Below are positions 1 through 9,107 of a stretch of DNA of 64,000 nucleotides, piece by piece. The stretch's first letter is position 1; each line of letters opens with the position of its first letter. This DNA comes from Candidatus Enterococcus ferrettii. GTDB taxonomy: Bacteria; Bacillota; Bacilli; Lactobacillales; Enterococcaceae. Under the pieces are notes generated by a model that was not told the origin of the DNA, made no database searches, and worked only from the letters and a program-made list of their open reading frames with translations. The stretch spans positions 1-64,000 of the forward strand of contig NZ_JAFREL010000041.1 of NCBI RefSeq assembly GCF_017377655.1, read 5' to 3'. The position numbers and the translations under genes are program-made.

Positions 1-201
1 GAATCACATCCTTTACTTCTTCATAATAATTGGTTTGATAGGTCTTAACTACTATGTTTCTCTACCGGACTGTTAGGAAAAAAACTTGTCTGTTATCTCA
101 ATGTATTTTAACTATTAGTAAAATAGATACTTGTAATTAAACTACAAATAATTATAAATGTAAACTGTTATTCAACTTTTCTAGAATATTTTTCTTTCTC
201 A
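1..201. other. AT-rich stretch without a supported gene
   Basis: This stretch lies downstream of the iron alcohol dehydrogenase terminator and reaches the window edge. I see no reading frame with a ribosome binding site and no convincing promoter. It may belong to the regulatory region or 3' end of a gene outside the window. Confidence 0.4.
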
Positions 202-243
202 TAAAAAAAGAAAGGGTCGTAAACAAACTATCTGTTTGACCCT
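202..243 (-). terminator. Rho-independent terminator of the iron alcohol dehydrogenase gene
   Basis: Read on the minus strand, AGGGTC and GACCCT arms with an inner AACA/TGTT pairing close a short loop and are followed by a T-rich tract. It lies about 35 bases past the dehydrogenase stop codon. Confidence 0.75.
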
Positions 244-279
244 CTCCTTATTTTTTTCGACCACTATCAATTCTTTTTC

Positions 280-1440
280 CTATTCAAATGCTTGTTCAAA
301 AAGATCAATAATTTCTTCTTTATTTCCTTTACGAGGATTGCTAAATGCATTTCCATCTTTCAAAGCATTTTCCGCCATTAATTCAAAGTCCTCCCGTTTT
401 ACACCCATGACTTTAAGGTTCTTTGGAATACCAACATCGGCAGAAAGTCGCTCAATTGCTTCGATTGCTTTATCAGCAGCTTCTAGAGTAGAAAGTCCTG
501 TAGTATTCTCTCCGAGGTATATTGCAATTTTTGCGAACTTCTCAGGATTTGAAATTAAGTTGTACCGTTCAACTATAGGTAATAAAATGGAGTTGGCTAC
601 ACCATGAGCCATATCGTATTGTCCCCCTAGTTGGTGTGCCATTGCGTGTACGTAACCCAAATCACCATTATTGAAGGCCATACCAGCCAACACCGATGCA
701 TATGCCATTTTTTCTCTTGCAGCAATATCTTGACCATTGGCTACTGCTTGTCTCAAGTTTTGAGCAATCAACTTCATAGCTTGAATCGCACAGCCATCTG
801 TTAACGGCGTAGCATTAGCCGAGACATAGCATTCAACCGCATGAGTCAAAGCATCCATTCCGGTGGCCGCTGTTAGCCCTTTGGGAACACTTAACATCAA
901 GTATGGATCATTAATTGAAACTAGGGGAACATTTCTCCAGCTAACGATCACAAATTTCAAGTGTGTCTCTTCATCCGTTAAGACACAATGTTTTGTAATT
1001 TCGCTTGCGGTACCAGCGGTTGTATTAACGGCAAAAATCGGAGGGAGCTTTTCTGTTAGCAGCTCAATTCCGGCGTATTTTTTTAAATCTTTACCATGAG
1101 TAACGGCAATTGCTATACCTTTTCCACAGTCATGAGAAGACCCGCCACCAACTGTGATAACTGAATCACAGTTTTCTTTGTTGTAAAGATCTAGTCCAGC
1201 AATACAATTAGCGATTTTAGGATTTGGCTCAACTTGATCAAAGATGGCATATTCAATCCCTTTGTCTTCTAGTGCCTTCACTACTTGTGCAACAGGTCCA
1301 TCCTTTAGTGTTCGCAAGAAAGCATCCGTTACTATCAGCGACTTCTCAGCATTGAACATCTCAACTTTATCGCCTAAAACATCGACAGAACCTTCACCGA
1401 AGTAGTTTAAGCTAGGCATTAAAAAATCCTTTACAGTCAT
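280..1440 (-). CDS. Iron-containing (group III) alcohol dehydrogenase
   Basis: NAD-dependent dehydrogenase/reductase of the FucO/DhaT family, 386 residues, the usual length for the family. The N-terminal half carries the nucleotide-binding GGGSS motif. The C-terminal half carries the Asp/His metal-ligand pattern: MDALTHAVE, then the His residues of VHAMAHQLGG and AHGVANS. It probably reduces a short aldehyde to an alcohol or polyol, or does the reverse; the substrate cannot be read from sequence. The start has a GGAGAG ribosome binding site. A strong terminator separates it from the aldolase gene upstream, so it is likely its own transcription unit although it lies next to the sigma-54 sugar operon. 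An aldolase-derived aldehyde is a plausible substrate (inference). Confidence 0.88.
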   Translation of the reverse strand: MTVKDFLMPSLNYFGEGSVDVLGDKVEMFNAEKSLIVTDAFLRTLKDGPVAQVVKALEDKGIEYAIFDQVEPNPKIANCIAGLDLYNKENCDSVITVGGGSSHDCGKGIAIAVTHGKDLKKYAGIELLTEKLPPIFAVNTTAGTASEITKHCVLTDEETHLKFVIVSWRNVPLVSINDPYLMLSVPKGLTAATGMDALTHAVECYVSANATPLTDGCAIQAMKLIAQNLRQAVANGQDIAAREKMAYASVLAGMAFNNGDLGYVHAMAHQLGGQYDMAHGVANSILLPIVERYNLISNPEKFAKIAIYLGENTTGLSTLEAADKAIEAIERLSADVGIPKNLKVMGVKREDFELMAENALKDGNAFSNPRKGNKEEIIDLFEQAFE

Positions 1441-1555
1441 TTAATTCTCTCCGATCTAATTTTAGATTTCATTCTACTTATAGAGTAGCTATTATTAATG
1501 TCTTGGACTATGATATTTATCTACCTAATCATTAGGAAAGATTTCACAAAAGATT

Positions 1556-1597
1556 TGTTTAAAAGCAACCAGAAAAATACCTGGTTGCTTTTGCTAT
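1556..1597 (-). terminator. Terminator closing the PTS-dehydrogenase-aldolase operon
   Basis: On the minus strand, AAAAGCAACCAG and CTGGTTGCTTTT form a 12-bp stem whose downstream arm ends in T residues, directly after the aldolase stop. It isolates the iron alcohol dehydrogenase gene from the operon. Confidence 0.85.
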
Positions 1598-1602
1598 ATA
1601 GA

Positions 1603-2448
1603 TTAGAAATTAGTCTTAAGCTTCTGCGTTTCAAAAACATCAAAATAGTGAGTTAAACAATCTTTCATTCCAATATTCGCAGCTTGCTTAACATCCAAAT
1701 AATTATCTGGATTTTGTTGCTGAATATTTTTCATTGCCGCATTAACCAAATCTGAAAAAATATTAATCTTAGCAATTCCTTCAAGTCCACAGCGTTTAAG
1801 GTTAGCATCACCTGAAGAGGAGCCGCCGTGTAGGACTAGTGGCGTATCTACCGCTTCAGCAATCTCCTTCAAGCGTTCAAAATTAATTTCTGGTACCCCT
1901 TTGTACATTCCATGAGCAGTACCAATTGATATAGCTAAAGAATCTACTCCAGTTGCCTTAATGAAATTTTTTGCATCTTCAACGGTTGTGTATTTTGAAT
2001 CTGTTTGAGCGTGATTTTCGTAGTTTACCCCTGAACCAACATGACCAATCTCTGCTTCCACCACAACACCCTTAGGATGAGCATAAGCGATAATCTCTTT
2101 TGTTTTTTTTACATTTGTTTCGAAATCATCTTGGGAAGCATCAATCATGACGGAAGAGAAACCAAGATCAATCGCTTTTTTAATAATGCTAGGAGTCATT
2201 CCGTGATCCAAATGAAGAACTACTGGAATAGATGCTTGTTCAGCCAGGTATTTACCATTTAATGCAGCTTCTTCTAGAGATATAAGTTCGATATGAGATT
2301 CAGCTAACGCGATAATAACCGGCACATCCAATTTTTCTGCCGTCTCCACATGACACTTCATTGATTCAACATCTATAAAATTTGGTGCTGGAATCGCACA
2401 ATTCTTTTCTTGTGCTTGCTTAAACAATTCTTTCGATGTTACTAACAT
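1603..2448 (-). CDS. Class II ketose-bisphosphate aldolase
   Basis: Zinc-dependent aldolase of the FbaA/GatY family, 281 residues. Family motifs are in order: LHLDHG (zinc His), EAEIGHVGSG, IGTAHGMYKG (zinc His) and LHGGSSSGD (zinc His and phosphate loop). The usual KVNV segment reads KINIFSDL, so it is a divergent member. Such enzymes split a ketose phosphate into dihydroxyacetone phosphate and an aldehyde; fructose- or tagatose-bisphosphate is typical, but the substrate here is open. The start at 2448 has a GGAGGC ribosome binding site 6-7 bases upstream; the longer frame from 2475 does not. It is the last gene of the sigma-54 operon, only 13 bases after the zinc dehydrogenase. Confidence 0.87.
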   Translation of the reverse strand: MLVTSKELFKQAQEKNCAIPAPNFIDVESMKCHVETAEKLDVPVIIALAESHIELISLEEAALNGKYLAEQASIPVVLHLDHGMTPSIIKKAIDLGFSSVMIDASQDDFETNVKKTKEIIAYAHPKGVVVEAEIGHVGSGVNYENHAQTDSKYTTVEDAKNFIKATGVDSLAISIGTAHGMYKGVPEINFERLKEIAEAVDTPLVLHGGSSSGDANLKRCGLEGIAKINIFSDLVNAAMKNIQQQNPDNYLDVKQAANIGMKDCLTHYFDVFETQKLKTNF

Positions 2449-2461
2449 AGTTCTGCCTCCT

Positions 2462-3520
2462 TTATAATTTAACACTCACACGATATCGACCAGGTTGACT
2501 AGCATATTCAAAAGCTTCTTGAATATCCTTTAGGTCAAAAACCTTTTCAATTAGCGGTGTAACATCGATTAACTTATGGCTTAAGATATCAGCTGCTGTA
2601 TAGAAATTCTCCATATACGCCTCGAAAGCACCAATCAATTTAAGTCTTCTGTAATGCAACTCATTGGGACTCATTGGAATCTCTGGTGCTGGATAACCTG
2701 CAGAAAAGAATAAGATTTCTCCATCCAATTGCCGAACTAATTCAAAAGATTGTTTTGCTGCTTGCTTCGCACCTACGCCAAGAATTACAACGTCAGCCAT
2801 TTCACCATCAGTCAGTTCATTCAGCTTTTCTTTTACATCTTCTTTCCCTGCATCAATTACTTCAAATCCATAGGCTTTTGCTTTTTCAATTTTATTCTCC
2901 ATTAGTTCAGAAATGATTACACGAGCACCGCTTAACCTTGCCACTAAGGCATTTAATATACCCATTGTTCCAGCACCAACAACCAGAACAGTTTTTCCAA
3001 GTTCAATAGTAATATTTGACTGTGCACTAACAACTGTAGCTAAAGGTTCAATAAACGCTGCAAAGGATGGATCCAAGTCTTTATTTGTTTTTACTAAAAA
3101 TTCAGTTTTTCTTACTGCATACGCAGCAAACCCGAAAAATCCTTTAATACCTTCCATCACCTGAATATTTTTACGTTCAGTACAATTATCCGTTCTACCG
3201 ACCTTACAGTTCTTACATCTTCCACAGTAGCTATAAGCGAAACTCACTCGGTCTCCAACTTTAAATTCCTTAACATCCTTTCCTACTTGAACAATGGTTC
3301 CAGAACTTTCGTGCCCCCCCGCCATTGGATATCCTTGGTGTTCTCTGAGACCCAACCATTGACCATAATCAGTGGTGCAGATGTTACATGCATCCTGCTT
3401 TATCAAAACCTCTTCATCATTAAGTTCTTCTGGCATGGCAACCTGCTGAACGACTGCCTCCCCTTTTTTCAACAAGACTCCATAATCAATAACCGTTGTG
3501 TCAGTTTCAATTTTACACAT
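2462..3520 (-). CDS. Zinc-dependent medium-chain alcohol/polyol dehydrogenase
   Basis: Member of the MDR superfamily (sorbitol, threonine and polyol-phosphate dehydrogenases), 352 residues. The N-terminal GroES-like domain carries the catalytic zinc ligands Cys (NICTTD) and GGHE. The structural zinc site is the four Cys of CGRCKNCKVGRTDNC. The Rossmann domain carries GAGTMG near residue 185. It sits between PTS IID and the aldolase with 13-15 base gaps, so it probably oxidises the sugar alcohol or alcohol phosphate delivered by the PTS to a ketose form before cleavage (inference). The start has a strong AAGGAGG site that overlaps the end of the IID gene. Confidence 0.85.
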   Translation of the reverse strand: MCKIETDTTVIDYGVLLKKGEAVVQQVAMPEELNDEEVLIKQDACNICTTDYGQWLGLREHQGYPMAGGHESSGTIVQVGKDVKEFKVGDRVSFAYSYCGRCKNCKVGRTDNCTERKNIQVMEGIKGFFGFAAYAVRKTEFLVKTNKDLDPSFAAFIEPLATVVSAQSNITIELGKTVLVVGAGTMGILNALVARLSGARVIISELMENKIEKAKAYGFEVIDAGKEDVKEKLNELTDGEMADVVILGVGAKQAAKQSFELVRQLDGEILFFSAGYPAPEIPMSPNELHYRRLKLIGAFEAYMENFYTAADILSHKLIDVTPLIEKVFDLKDIQEAFEYASQPGRYRVSVKL

Positions 3521-3535
3521 CTATACTTATCCTCC

Positions 3536-4351
3536 TTAGAAAATACCAATAATAGAACCGCCGATAGCTAAAGCTAAAATCAAAAGCATAATAACTGTAA
3601 AGTTTTGATTTTTCTTACTCAACCACCAGTAAATTCCAAAAGTTACTGCTAATGGTAATAAACCTGGTAAAATGCTATCTAACATTTCCTGTAAAACAAA
3701 TGTATTGTCAGCCCCTAAGCTGAACTTGATTGGTGTGGTTAGATTCACATAGGTTGAAGACAGGCAACCCATCATAAATAGCCCTAACGTCCCAGCACCA
3801 ACGATTAATTCGTTAATCCAGCCAGATGATAATATGTTTCGAATAGACTCCTTACCAAGCTTGTAGCCATAGTCGCATAGAAAGGTACCAATAATAAATT
3901 GTAGTAAAGGGAACAGCAGGATTACAAATGCTCCAAGTACACTGCCTTGAGCTGATAATGCCGCAGATAACCCGAAAATGATCGGCTTCAAGGTCGCCCA
4001 ATCAATCGAATCCCCAATTCCTGCCAACGGTCCCATTAATCCTGTTTTCATGCCGGTAATCGCTTCATCAGGAATATCCTCGCCATTAGCCTTTTGTTCT
4101 TCAAGAGCTAAAGTTACCCCATTGATTACTCCACCCCAAACTGCTTCAGTATTAAAGAACACTAAATGGCGACGTAATGCGCTTTTCATATCTTCTTTAT
4201 CTGGATAAAGCTTCTTAAGCGCTGGAATGAGTGCCGTACAATACCCTAAGCTTTGCAAGCGTTCATAAGAAATTGCCACCTCAGAAATTAAAAAATAATA
4301 CCAATAATGTTTCCGAACATCTTTTTTTGTCAGTGTTTTTCTTTCTTCCAT
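3536..4351 (-). CDS. PTS mannose-family permease component IID
   Basis: Membrane subunit of a mannose/fructose/sorbose-type phosphotransferase permease, 271 residues, normal IID length. The N-terminus reads LTKKDVRKHYWYYFL, and the conserved GLMGPLAGIGDSIDW segment of IID proteins is present. Hydrophobic helices fill the C-terminal half. With IIC it forms the transport channel. It lies 14 bases after IIC in the same operon. Transported substrate is unknown; the dehydrogenase and aldolase downstream suggest a hexitol, ketose or related sugar rather than plain mannose. Confidence 0.93.
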   Translation of the reverse strand: MEERKTLTKKDVRKHYWYYFLISEVAISYERLQSLGYCTALIPALKKLYPDKEDMKSALRRHLVFFNTEAVWGGVINGVTLALEEQKANGEDIPDEAITGMKTGLMGPLAGIGDSIDWATLKPIIFGLSAALSAQGSVLGAFVILLFPLLQFIIGTFLCDYGYKLGKESIRNILSSGWINELIVGAGTLGLFMMGCLSSTYVNLTTPIKFSLGADNTFVLQEMLDSILPGLLPLAVTFGIYWWLSKKNQNFTVIMLLILALAIGGSIIGIF

Positions 4352-4365
4352 CGTAATCCCCCTCG

Positions 4366-5106
4366 CTAGGCTTCTTGTGATTTGCGTTTATTTATCGTAA
4401 TTAGAAGTACTGCACAGATTCCGAATACAGCGGCTCCCATAACTGGTAAGCCAGCATATTGAACTAAAAAGTATCCTATAAAGAACCAGGGAAGTAGTTC
4501 TTTTTTTCCAATAACGAAAATGGTAATCGCAAATCCTAAAGCCGGAAGCATACCACCTGCAACAGTAAATCCATGTGTCAACCATTCTGGAATAGCATTC
4601 ATTACTTTGGTAACAGCATCTGCTCCATAAAGGTTTGCTAAAAATGGAATTGGAAATCTTAAGACAAAGCTCAGTAAAAGTGGATATAAAGTGGCTGCTA
4701 AGGTAATTTTTCTAGTATCTCCCTCTTCCGCATATTTATCTGCCATATGGATAAAAGTAGCATTCAACGTTTTTCTCAATTGATCAATAAACACACCAAC
4801 AATTCCAACCGGGACTGCAATTGCAATCGCAATAGATGGTTCAAGATTCGCTTGTAAAGCAATTGGAACTGCAATTAAGCCTGCTAGCGCATCATCAGCT
4901 GGCATATTCGATCCCGCTGGTACCAAACCAATATAGAGAACTTCTACTGCTGCTCCAATAATCATTGCTTGTTTCAAATCACCCATGACAATCCCTATCA
5001 ACATTGCGGAGAAGATGGGCTGTCGAATGGCATGATTCAATCCGTAACCCCAGTCAGCTTTTACAATGAAGTACCAAATTCCTGTAAAAATGGCAACACC
5101 AGTCAT
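4366..5106 (-). CDS. PTS mannose-family permease component IIC
   Basis: Polytopic membrane subunit, 246 residues, rich in hydrophobic helices. It has IIC hallmarks such as GAAVEVLYIGLVPAGSNMPADDALAG near residues 50-80. It pairs with IID to form the sugar channel. The gene is between IIB and IID with small gaps and a GGGGGA-type ribosome binding site before the ATG. Confidence 0.92.
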   Translation of the reverse strand: MTGVAIFTGIWYFIVKADWGYGLNHAIRQPIFSAMLIGIVMGDLKQAMIIGAAVEVLYIGLVPAGSNMPADDALAGLIAVPIALQANLEPSIAIAIAVPVGIVGVFIDQLRKTLNATFIHMADKYAEEGDTRKITLAATLYPLLLSFVLRFPIPFLANLYGADAVTKVMNAIPEWLTHGFTVAGGMLPALGFAITIFVIGKKELLPWFFIGYFLVQYAGLPVMGAAVFGICAVLLITINKRKSQEA

Positions 5107-5124
5107 AATAATTCCCCCTTATTT

Positions 5125-5610
5125 TTAAAATTTACTTCCTACCTTTTCAATTGAAACTGGTGAATCTTCTGGAATCATTTGGATATACACTTTTGTTCCA
5201 GATGCTGCCATATCGGAAAGGTCTTGGTACTCTTCCTTAGTCAAAGCAATTCCTTTACTAATATTGACCTTGCCAGCACCACTTCCAGTTCCGCCAATTT
5301 GTAATTCTTTTAATTTGACACCGTTATCAAAAAGTTGTTTGGCTGTATCAATTGATTTAAGCAGTACTAAAATAGAGCCATATTCGAAGCTGTTTTCCAT
5401 ACATTTTTTTGAAAAATCATCGATGGTACAGATCTCAACGGAAACACCAGGTGGTGCAGCCATTACATAAATGTCAGCCATAAATGGATCTTTAGATAAT
5501 TGATCGTCGACAATCATAATTTGTTTTGCCTGCGCTTTTTTATTCCATTTTGTAATAACTTGTCCGTGAATAAGCCGAAAATCAATTCTTACTAGTTTTA
5601 GTCTATCCAT
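5125..5610 (-). CDS. PTS mannose-family component IIB
   Basis: Cytoplasmic phosphocarrier of the mannose/sorbose family, 161 residues. The N-terminus carries the phosphorylated histidine in RIDFRLIHGQV (His15). It accepts phosphate from IIA and passes it to the incoming sugar. The gene begins 2 bases after the IIA stop codon, which indicates translational coupling. Confidence 0.93.
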   Translation of the reverse strand: MDRLKLVRIDFRLIHGQVITKWNKKAQAKQIMIVDDQLSKDPFMADIYVMAAPPGVSVEICTIDDFSKKCMENSFEYGSILVLLKSIDTAKQLFDNGVKLKELQIGGTGSGAGKVNISKGIALTKEEYQDLSDMAASGTKVYIQMIPEDSPVSIEKVGSKF

Positions 5611-5612
5611 AA

Positions 5613-6023
5613 CTATTTCTCCTTATTTTCAAATTCTTGAACAACATCTCGAACACCTGACTTGGCAGCATCCATACATTTTTCAATAGCGGCGCTATAA
5701 TCATTTTGAAGGCGTGCCATTTCAAATTCGATTAACATTGGTAAACTAACCCCTGAGATCAGCTGAAAATTTCTTTCCTTTGAAAGTTTGAGCGCGACAT
5801 TAGATGGCGTACCACCAAATAAGTCAACGAAAATCACTGATCTTTCCGGTGCATCCTTCACCTCCTCTGCAATTGAGGCATATAAATCTTCTGGTGACAT
5901 AGAATGTTCTAAAGCAAATCCGTAAGCATTCTTAATTTCACCAAGAATCATTTTTGCACTGTTCAAAAGTTCTTTACCAAAAAATCCATGTGTCACAACA
6001 ATAATCCAAGGTTCCTTTTCCAT
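5613..6023 (-). CDS. PTS mannose-family component IIA
   Basis: Cytoplasmic phosphocarrier, 136 residues, with the phosphorylation site His12 in IIVVTHGFFG and the conserved DLFGGTPSN segment near residue 70. It is the first gene of the sigma-54 operon. The -24/-12 promoter lies about 35-50 bases upstream and a GGAGGA ribosome binding site precedes the ATG. IIA is a separate protein here rather than a IIAB fusion. Confidence 0.93.
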   Translation of the reverse strand: MEKEPWIIVVTHGFFGKELLNSAKMILGEIKNAYGFALEHSMSPEDLYASIAEEVKDAPERSVIFVDLFGGTPSNVALKLSKERNFQLISGVSLPMLIEFEMARLQNDYSAAIEKCMDAAKSGVRDVVQEFENKEK

Positions 6024-6055
6024 TCAGATCCTCCTTCCTTTTCACTTAACTATTA

Positions 6056-6072
6056 AGCAAGTGGCGTGCCAA
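6056..6072 (-). promoter_or_regulatory. Sigma-54 (RpoN) -24/-12 promoter of the PTS operon
   Basis: On the minus strand the sequence is TTGGCACGCCACTTGCT: the -24 element TTGGCAC, a 5-base spacer, and the -12 element TTGCT. This is essentially the consensus for RpoN. It lies just upstream of the IIA gene, and the neighbouring regulator carries the sigma-54 contact loop GAFTGA, so both halves of the system are present. Confidence 0.92.
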
Positions 6073-6124
6073 AAGATTTATGTTAACTTTTTTATTCTTC
6101 AAATGAGTTAAAATAGCCTATTAT

Positions 6125-6155
6125 CATTTAAAGTCTTTTGGAATAGACATAAATG
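6125..6155. promoter_or_regulatory. Candidate upstream activator site for the LevR-type regulator
   Basis: An imperfect palindrome with CATTTA...AGTCT and AGACA...TAAATG arms is centred about 70 bases upstream of the -24 element. That is a usual distance for an enhancer bound by a sigma-54 activator. The assignment rests on symmetry and position only. Confidence 0.45.
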
Positions 6156-6216
6156 AACTGAGGCAATTTCTTCTATGTTCTTCTTTTAACATAGTTTTAG
6201 AGCGTTCCACCAAACA

Positions 6217-6257
6217 CAAAAAAATCCATGTTAACCATATAAGGTTTAACATGGATC
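6217..6257 (-). terminator. Terminator of the LevR-type regulator gene
   Basis: On the minus strand, ATCCATGTTAAACC pairs with GGTTAACATGGAT and is followed by TTTTTT. It sits 17 bases after the regulator stop, so the regulator and the PTS operon are separate transcripts. Confidence 0.88.
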
Positions 6258-6273
6258 TGAAGAAACGAAGAAT

Positions 6274-8985
6274 CTATAGATTTTCTAATATCATCTCAAC
6301 TATATAAGCAATTTCACTTTCAGGAATCTCAATAGAATAATACTCTTCCATATGTTTTACGCTTGATTTAATCAACTGAAACTGTTTTGGAAATTTCTTT
6401 TTTAATTCTGACAATGATTCGTTTTCAAGAATTTCATTCTTTTGCACTCTCTCCACCAAAAATGAAGTGTGAAGAATATATCTAACATAGAAATTCGCAT
6501 TTTTATCTAGGAATGGATACTCGTCAACAGTAATTTTATACGCTTTTCTCAAATTGTCCAATACAGTTTCAGCATCAATAACCTCTAATGACTCCTTCAA
6601 AAGACTAACAAGAGAGTTTACGGGATTTCTCTCACTTTTCTCTGCTATATTCATGTTTAGAACATTGAAAATAATAGTTTCTAGTCGATTAAAGCCATTG
6701 CCGAACATCATATCATTCATCGAAATAAACGGAATATTAGGAGCCTTGATATCCACTGTACCAATTGTTGCTATCACCCGATCCATTTCGTTGAACATAA
6801 AAGGTTCCCCTAATGGAACAATTTCAAGCTGGTTAATAAGCTCATTTTGAAAATAATTTTCTTTTAAATAGTCGGAAATTTTCTGCGCCGTTCCTGTTCC
6901 TGAAGAGCAGGAAACAATTATTATAGGCTTTGATCTCTCATTGTTTCTATCACTTCCTTGATTCAATGACAAGGAATTTCGGCTTATATAGTTTGAGTAT
7001 GAGTCAAGATAGCTCTCCAGTTTTTCAAGAGTAATACCTATTAAGGAGCATTTCATTCCTGCTTCAAGTGCTAAGGCAGTCGTTACACGATCAATTGATA
7101 CAATATTGATTTGAAGCTCCTCAGCCAGCATCGCTGAAAAGTTAACCAATGACCCCATATCTACTAGCAATAAGGCTCCCTTCTCATTATTAACTTCCTT
7201 AAGTAATTCTTTTGTTTTATCATACATCTCAGATGAAGGCATGCTTAGCGGCATATCAATTCCGTAACAACATTTGATCCCCAGCAATTCATTCACAAAA
7301 GAAGCAATACTTGTAGCTGTTGAATTTCCGTGGGCAATAATAATCAAAGGAATCCTTTGACTTACTTTTTCTTCATCCACCGTATTTTGAATAATTTCGA
7401 TGATCGGCAATAACTCTTGATCCGGAACTTTTAAGAAAAACTCTTGTTCAAAACAAACCCTTATCATCTTGGCAATTGAAATCTCTAAACCATCCAAGTC
7501 TTCCAGCATATTCTCTTGAAATTCTACTGTATAATGATCACTTCTAAGTCTTTCATACAAAAACTGTAAATAGATAGATAGGTTATTCTGCAATTGTTGC
7601 GTGGATTTAAATCCTCTTTTTTCATGAAAATAGTTCAAAGCAAACTGAACGTTATTGTATATACCACGATCAACAAATTTAAGTAATTCTGACTTGTGGA
7701 GCATCCTTTTTTCGGCATTTGTTCCCATAATCGTTCGTATGTATTCATCGAATTCGAAGGTTTTCATCTTTTTAGCTTCTTCATCTAAATCCTCGACTGC
7801 CATATTCTTGTTATCCAAGTAGTTAAAAATTAACTGATTGTTTATCTTCGAAAAAAGCGGAATATTATGTGAGTTGAGTATCTCTTTTTGAATACTATCC
7901 GGCAGATACTCTTCTCTTATCGATATTTTACCAGAATTATTTTGATGACCTTCTAAATAGGCTCTGGCACAAATCATCTTTATATCACTCTTGAGTTGTC
8001 CAATATTCCCTGATGGATTATAAAAAATTAGCCCTTTTAAGCATTCATGAGTAATTGAAATGGCGCTCTTTAAGTTTTTGCTTTCCATTTTTAAAAAGTA
8101 ATCGACGATATCCAGTTTTTCTGAAATGTCCTTTTGGCCTAGACTGGGCAGAGAGATAGTGACGGGAATTCTTCTAAGCAATGTTTTTAGCATAACTTCT
8201 TCTAAATTCTCCGTCGTAGCACAAATAATTAGCACCTGCGATTTTTCAAAATCATTAGAGGATCCGAGTTTTCTATACTGTCCCTTATCAATTAATTGGA
8301 ACAACATTTCTTGGGATTGAAAAGACAATCTTTGAACTTCGTCCAAAAATAGAACGCCATTATTTGCCCGACTGACAAGACCTTCCTTTTCTTTATTCGC
8401 TCCAGTAAAAGCGCCTTCAACATGTCCGAATAAATGGGAAAAAAGTAAATCGCCATTGTCAGCATATTCGGAACAATTAAATGAAATGAATTGACCACTG
8501 CAATCAATTGTTCCGCTTAGTTTTGCATACTCAAACATCTTCTGCGCAAACGTAGTTTTTCCTACGCCGCTAGGTCCTTGCAAAATAGTATGCAATCCAT
8601 TTGGAGGGTATATCATAGCAGATTTTGCCTTTTTGATTGCCCTTCGCAAGCTTTGTCTATGCCCAATCAGTTCCTTAAAAGGATCATCATTTTCTAAATA
8701 GTCAGCAAGGGAAGATGCAAGTAGCTGATCTTTTGATAATGATTTTTTTAAAAGCCCTTCCATTTGTTTCCTTGAAAAAAATCTAACAGGTTTTTGTTTT
8801 ATCTTAATTAGGACTCCTTCTTTGTGCAGCTGATTACAGTCTCTGTTGACATTATTAAAATCGAGTATTAATTCAGCACCAATTTCCTTCGTAGTAATGC
8901 CTAGCATAGTGTTAATATCACTGGTGTGGATCACTTGGGACGAATATTCTTCAATATAATTCCAAATTTTTTCTTTTCTCTTCAT
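6274..8985 (-). CDS. levR: LevR-type sigma-54-dependent transcriptional activator with PRD and PTS domains
   Basis: About 903 residues. Order: short N-terminal winged-helix region, AAA+ domain (Walker A GPSGVGKT near 140, the sigma-54 loop GAFTGA near 190, Walker B VLFLDEVQ), first PTS regulation domain, a EIIA-mannose-like domain (HGNSTATS), a EIIB-like segment (SCSSGTGTA) and a C-terminal PRD. In known LevR proteins, phosphorylation by HPr and PTS components sets activity, linking transcription to substrate flux and catabolite control. The start at 8985 has GGAGGA 8 bases upstream; the ATG at 9021 has no such site. It very likely drives the adjacent -24/-12 promoter. The rpoN gene itself is not in the window. 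Confidence 0.93.
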   Translation of the reverse strand: MKRKEKIWNYIEEYSSQVIHTSDINTMLGITTKEIGAELILDFNNVNRDCNQLHKEGVLIKIKQKPVRFFSRKQMEGLLKKSLSKDQLLASSLADYLENDDPFKELIGHRQSLRRAIKKAKSAMIYPPNGLHTILQGPSGVGKTTFAQKMFEYAKLSGTIDCSGQFISFNCSEYADNGDLLFSHLFGHVEGAFTGANKEKEGLVSRANNGVLFLDEVQRLSFQSQEMLFQLIDKGQYRKLGSSNDFEKSQVLIICATTENLEEVMLKTLLRRIPVTISLPSLGQKDISEKLDIVDYFLKMESKNLKSAISITHECLKGLIFYNPSGNIGQLKSDIKMICARAYLEGHQNNSGKISIREEYLPDSIQKEILNSHNIPLFSKINNQLIFNYLDNKNMAVEDLDEEAKKMKTFEFDEYIRTIMGTNAEKRMLHKSELLKFVDRGIYNNVQFALNYFHEKRGFKSTQQLQNNLSIYLQFLYERLRSDHYTVEFQENMLEDLDGLEISIAKMIRVCFEQEFFLKVPDQELLPIIEIIQNTVDEEKVSQRIPLIIIAHGNSTATSIASFVNELLGIKCCYGIDMPLSMPSSEMYDKTKELLKEVNNEKGALLLVDMGSLVNFSAMLAEELQINIVSIDRVTTALALEAGMKCSLIGITLEKLESYLDSYSNYISRNSLSLNQGSDRNNERSKPIIIVSCSSGTGTAQKISDYLKENYFQNELINQLEIVPLGEPFMFNEMDRVIATIGTVDIKAPNIPFISMNDMMFGNGFNRLETIIFNVLNMNIAEKSERNPVNSLVSLLKESLEVIDAETVLDNLRKAYKITVDEYPFLDKNANFYVRYILHTSFLVERVQKNEILENESLSELKKKFPKQFQLIKSSVKHMEEYYSIEIPESEIAYIVEMILENL

Positions 8986-9107
8986 TTCGGTTCCTCCACG
9001 TTTTGAAGATTCTATTTTCACTACATAATTTCATTCATAATATCTGATTACTACAATTCAGTCAATATGTGTTTTATTTGAATTAATACCCCTTTGTACT
9101 CTTCAGT

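Noticed and set aside
236..607. A 123-codon plus-strand frame
   Set aside because: It lies wholly opposite the iron alcohol dehydrogenase, and its composition is that of an antisense shadow.
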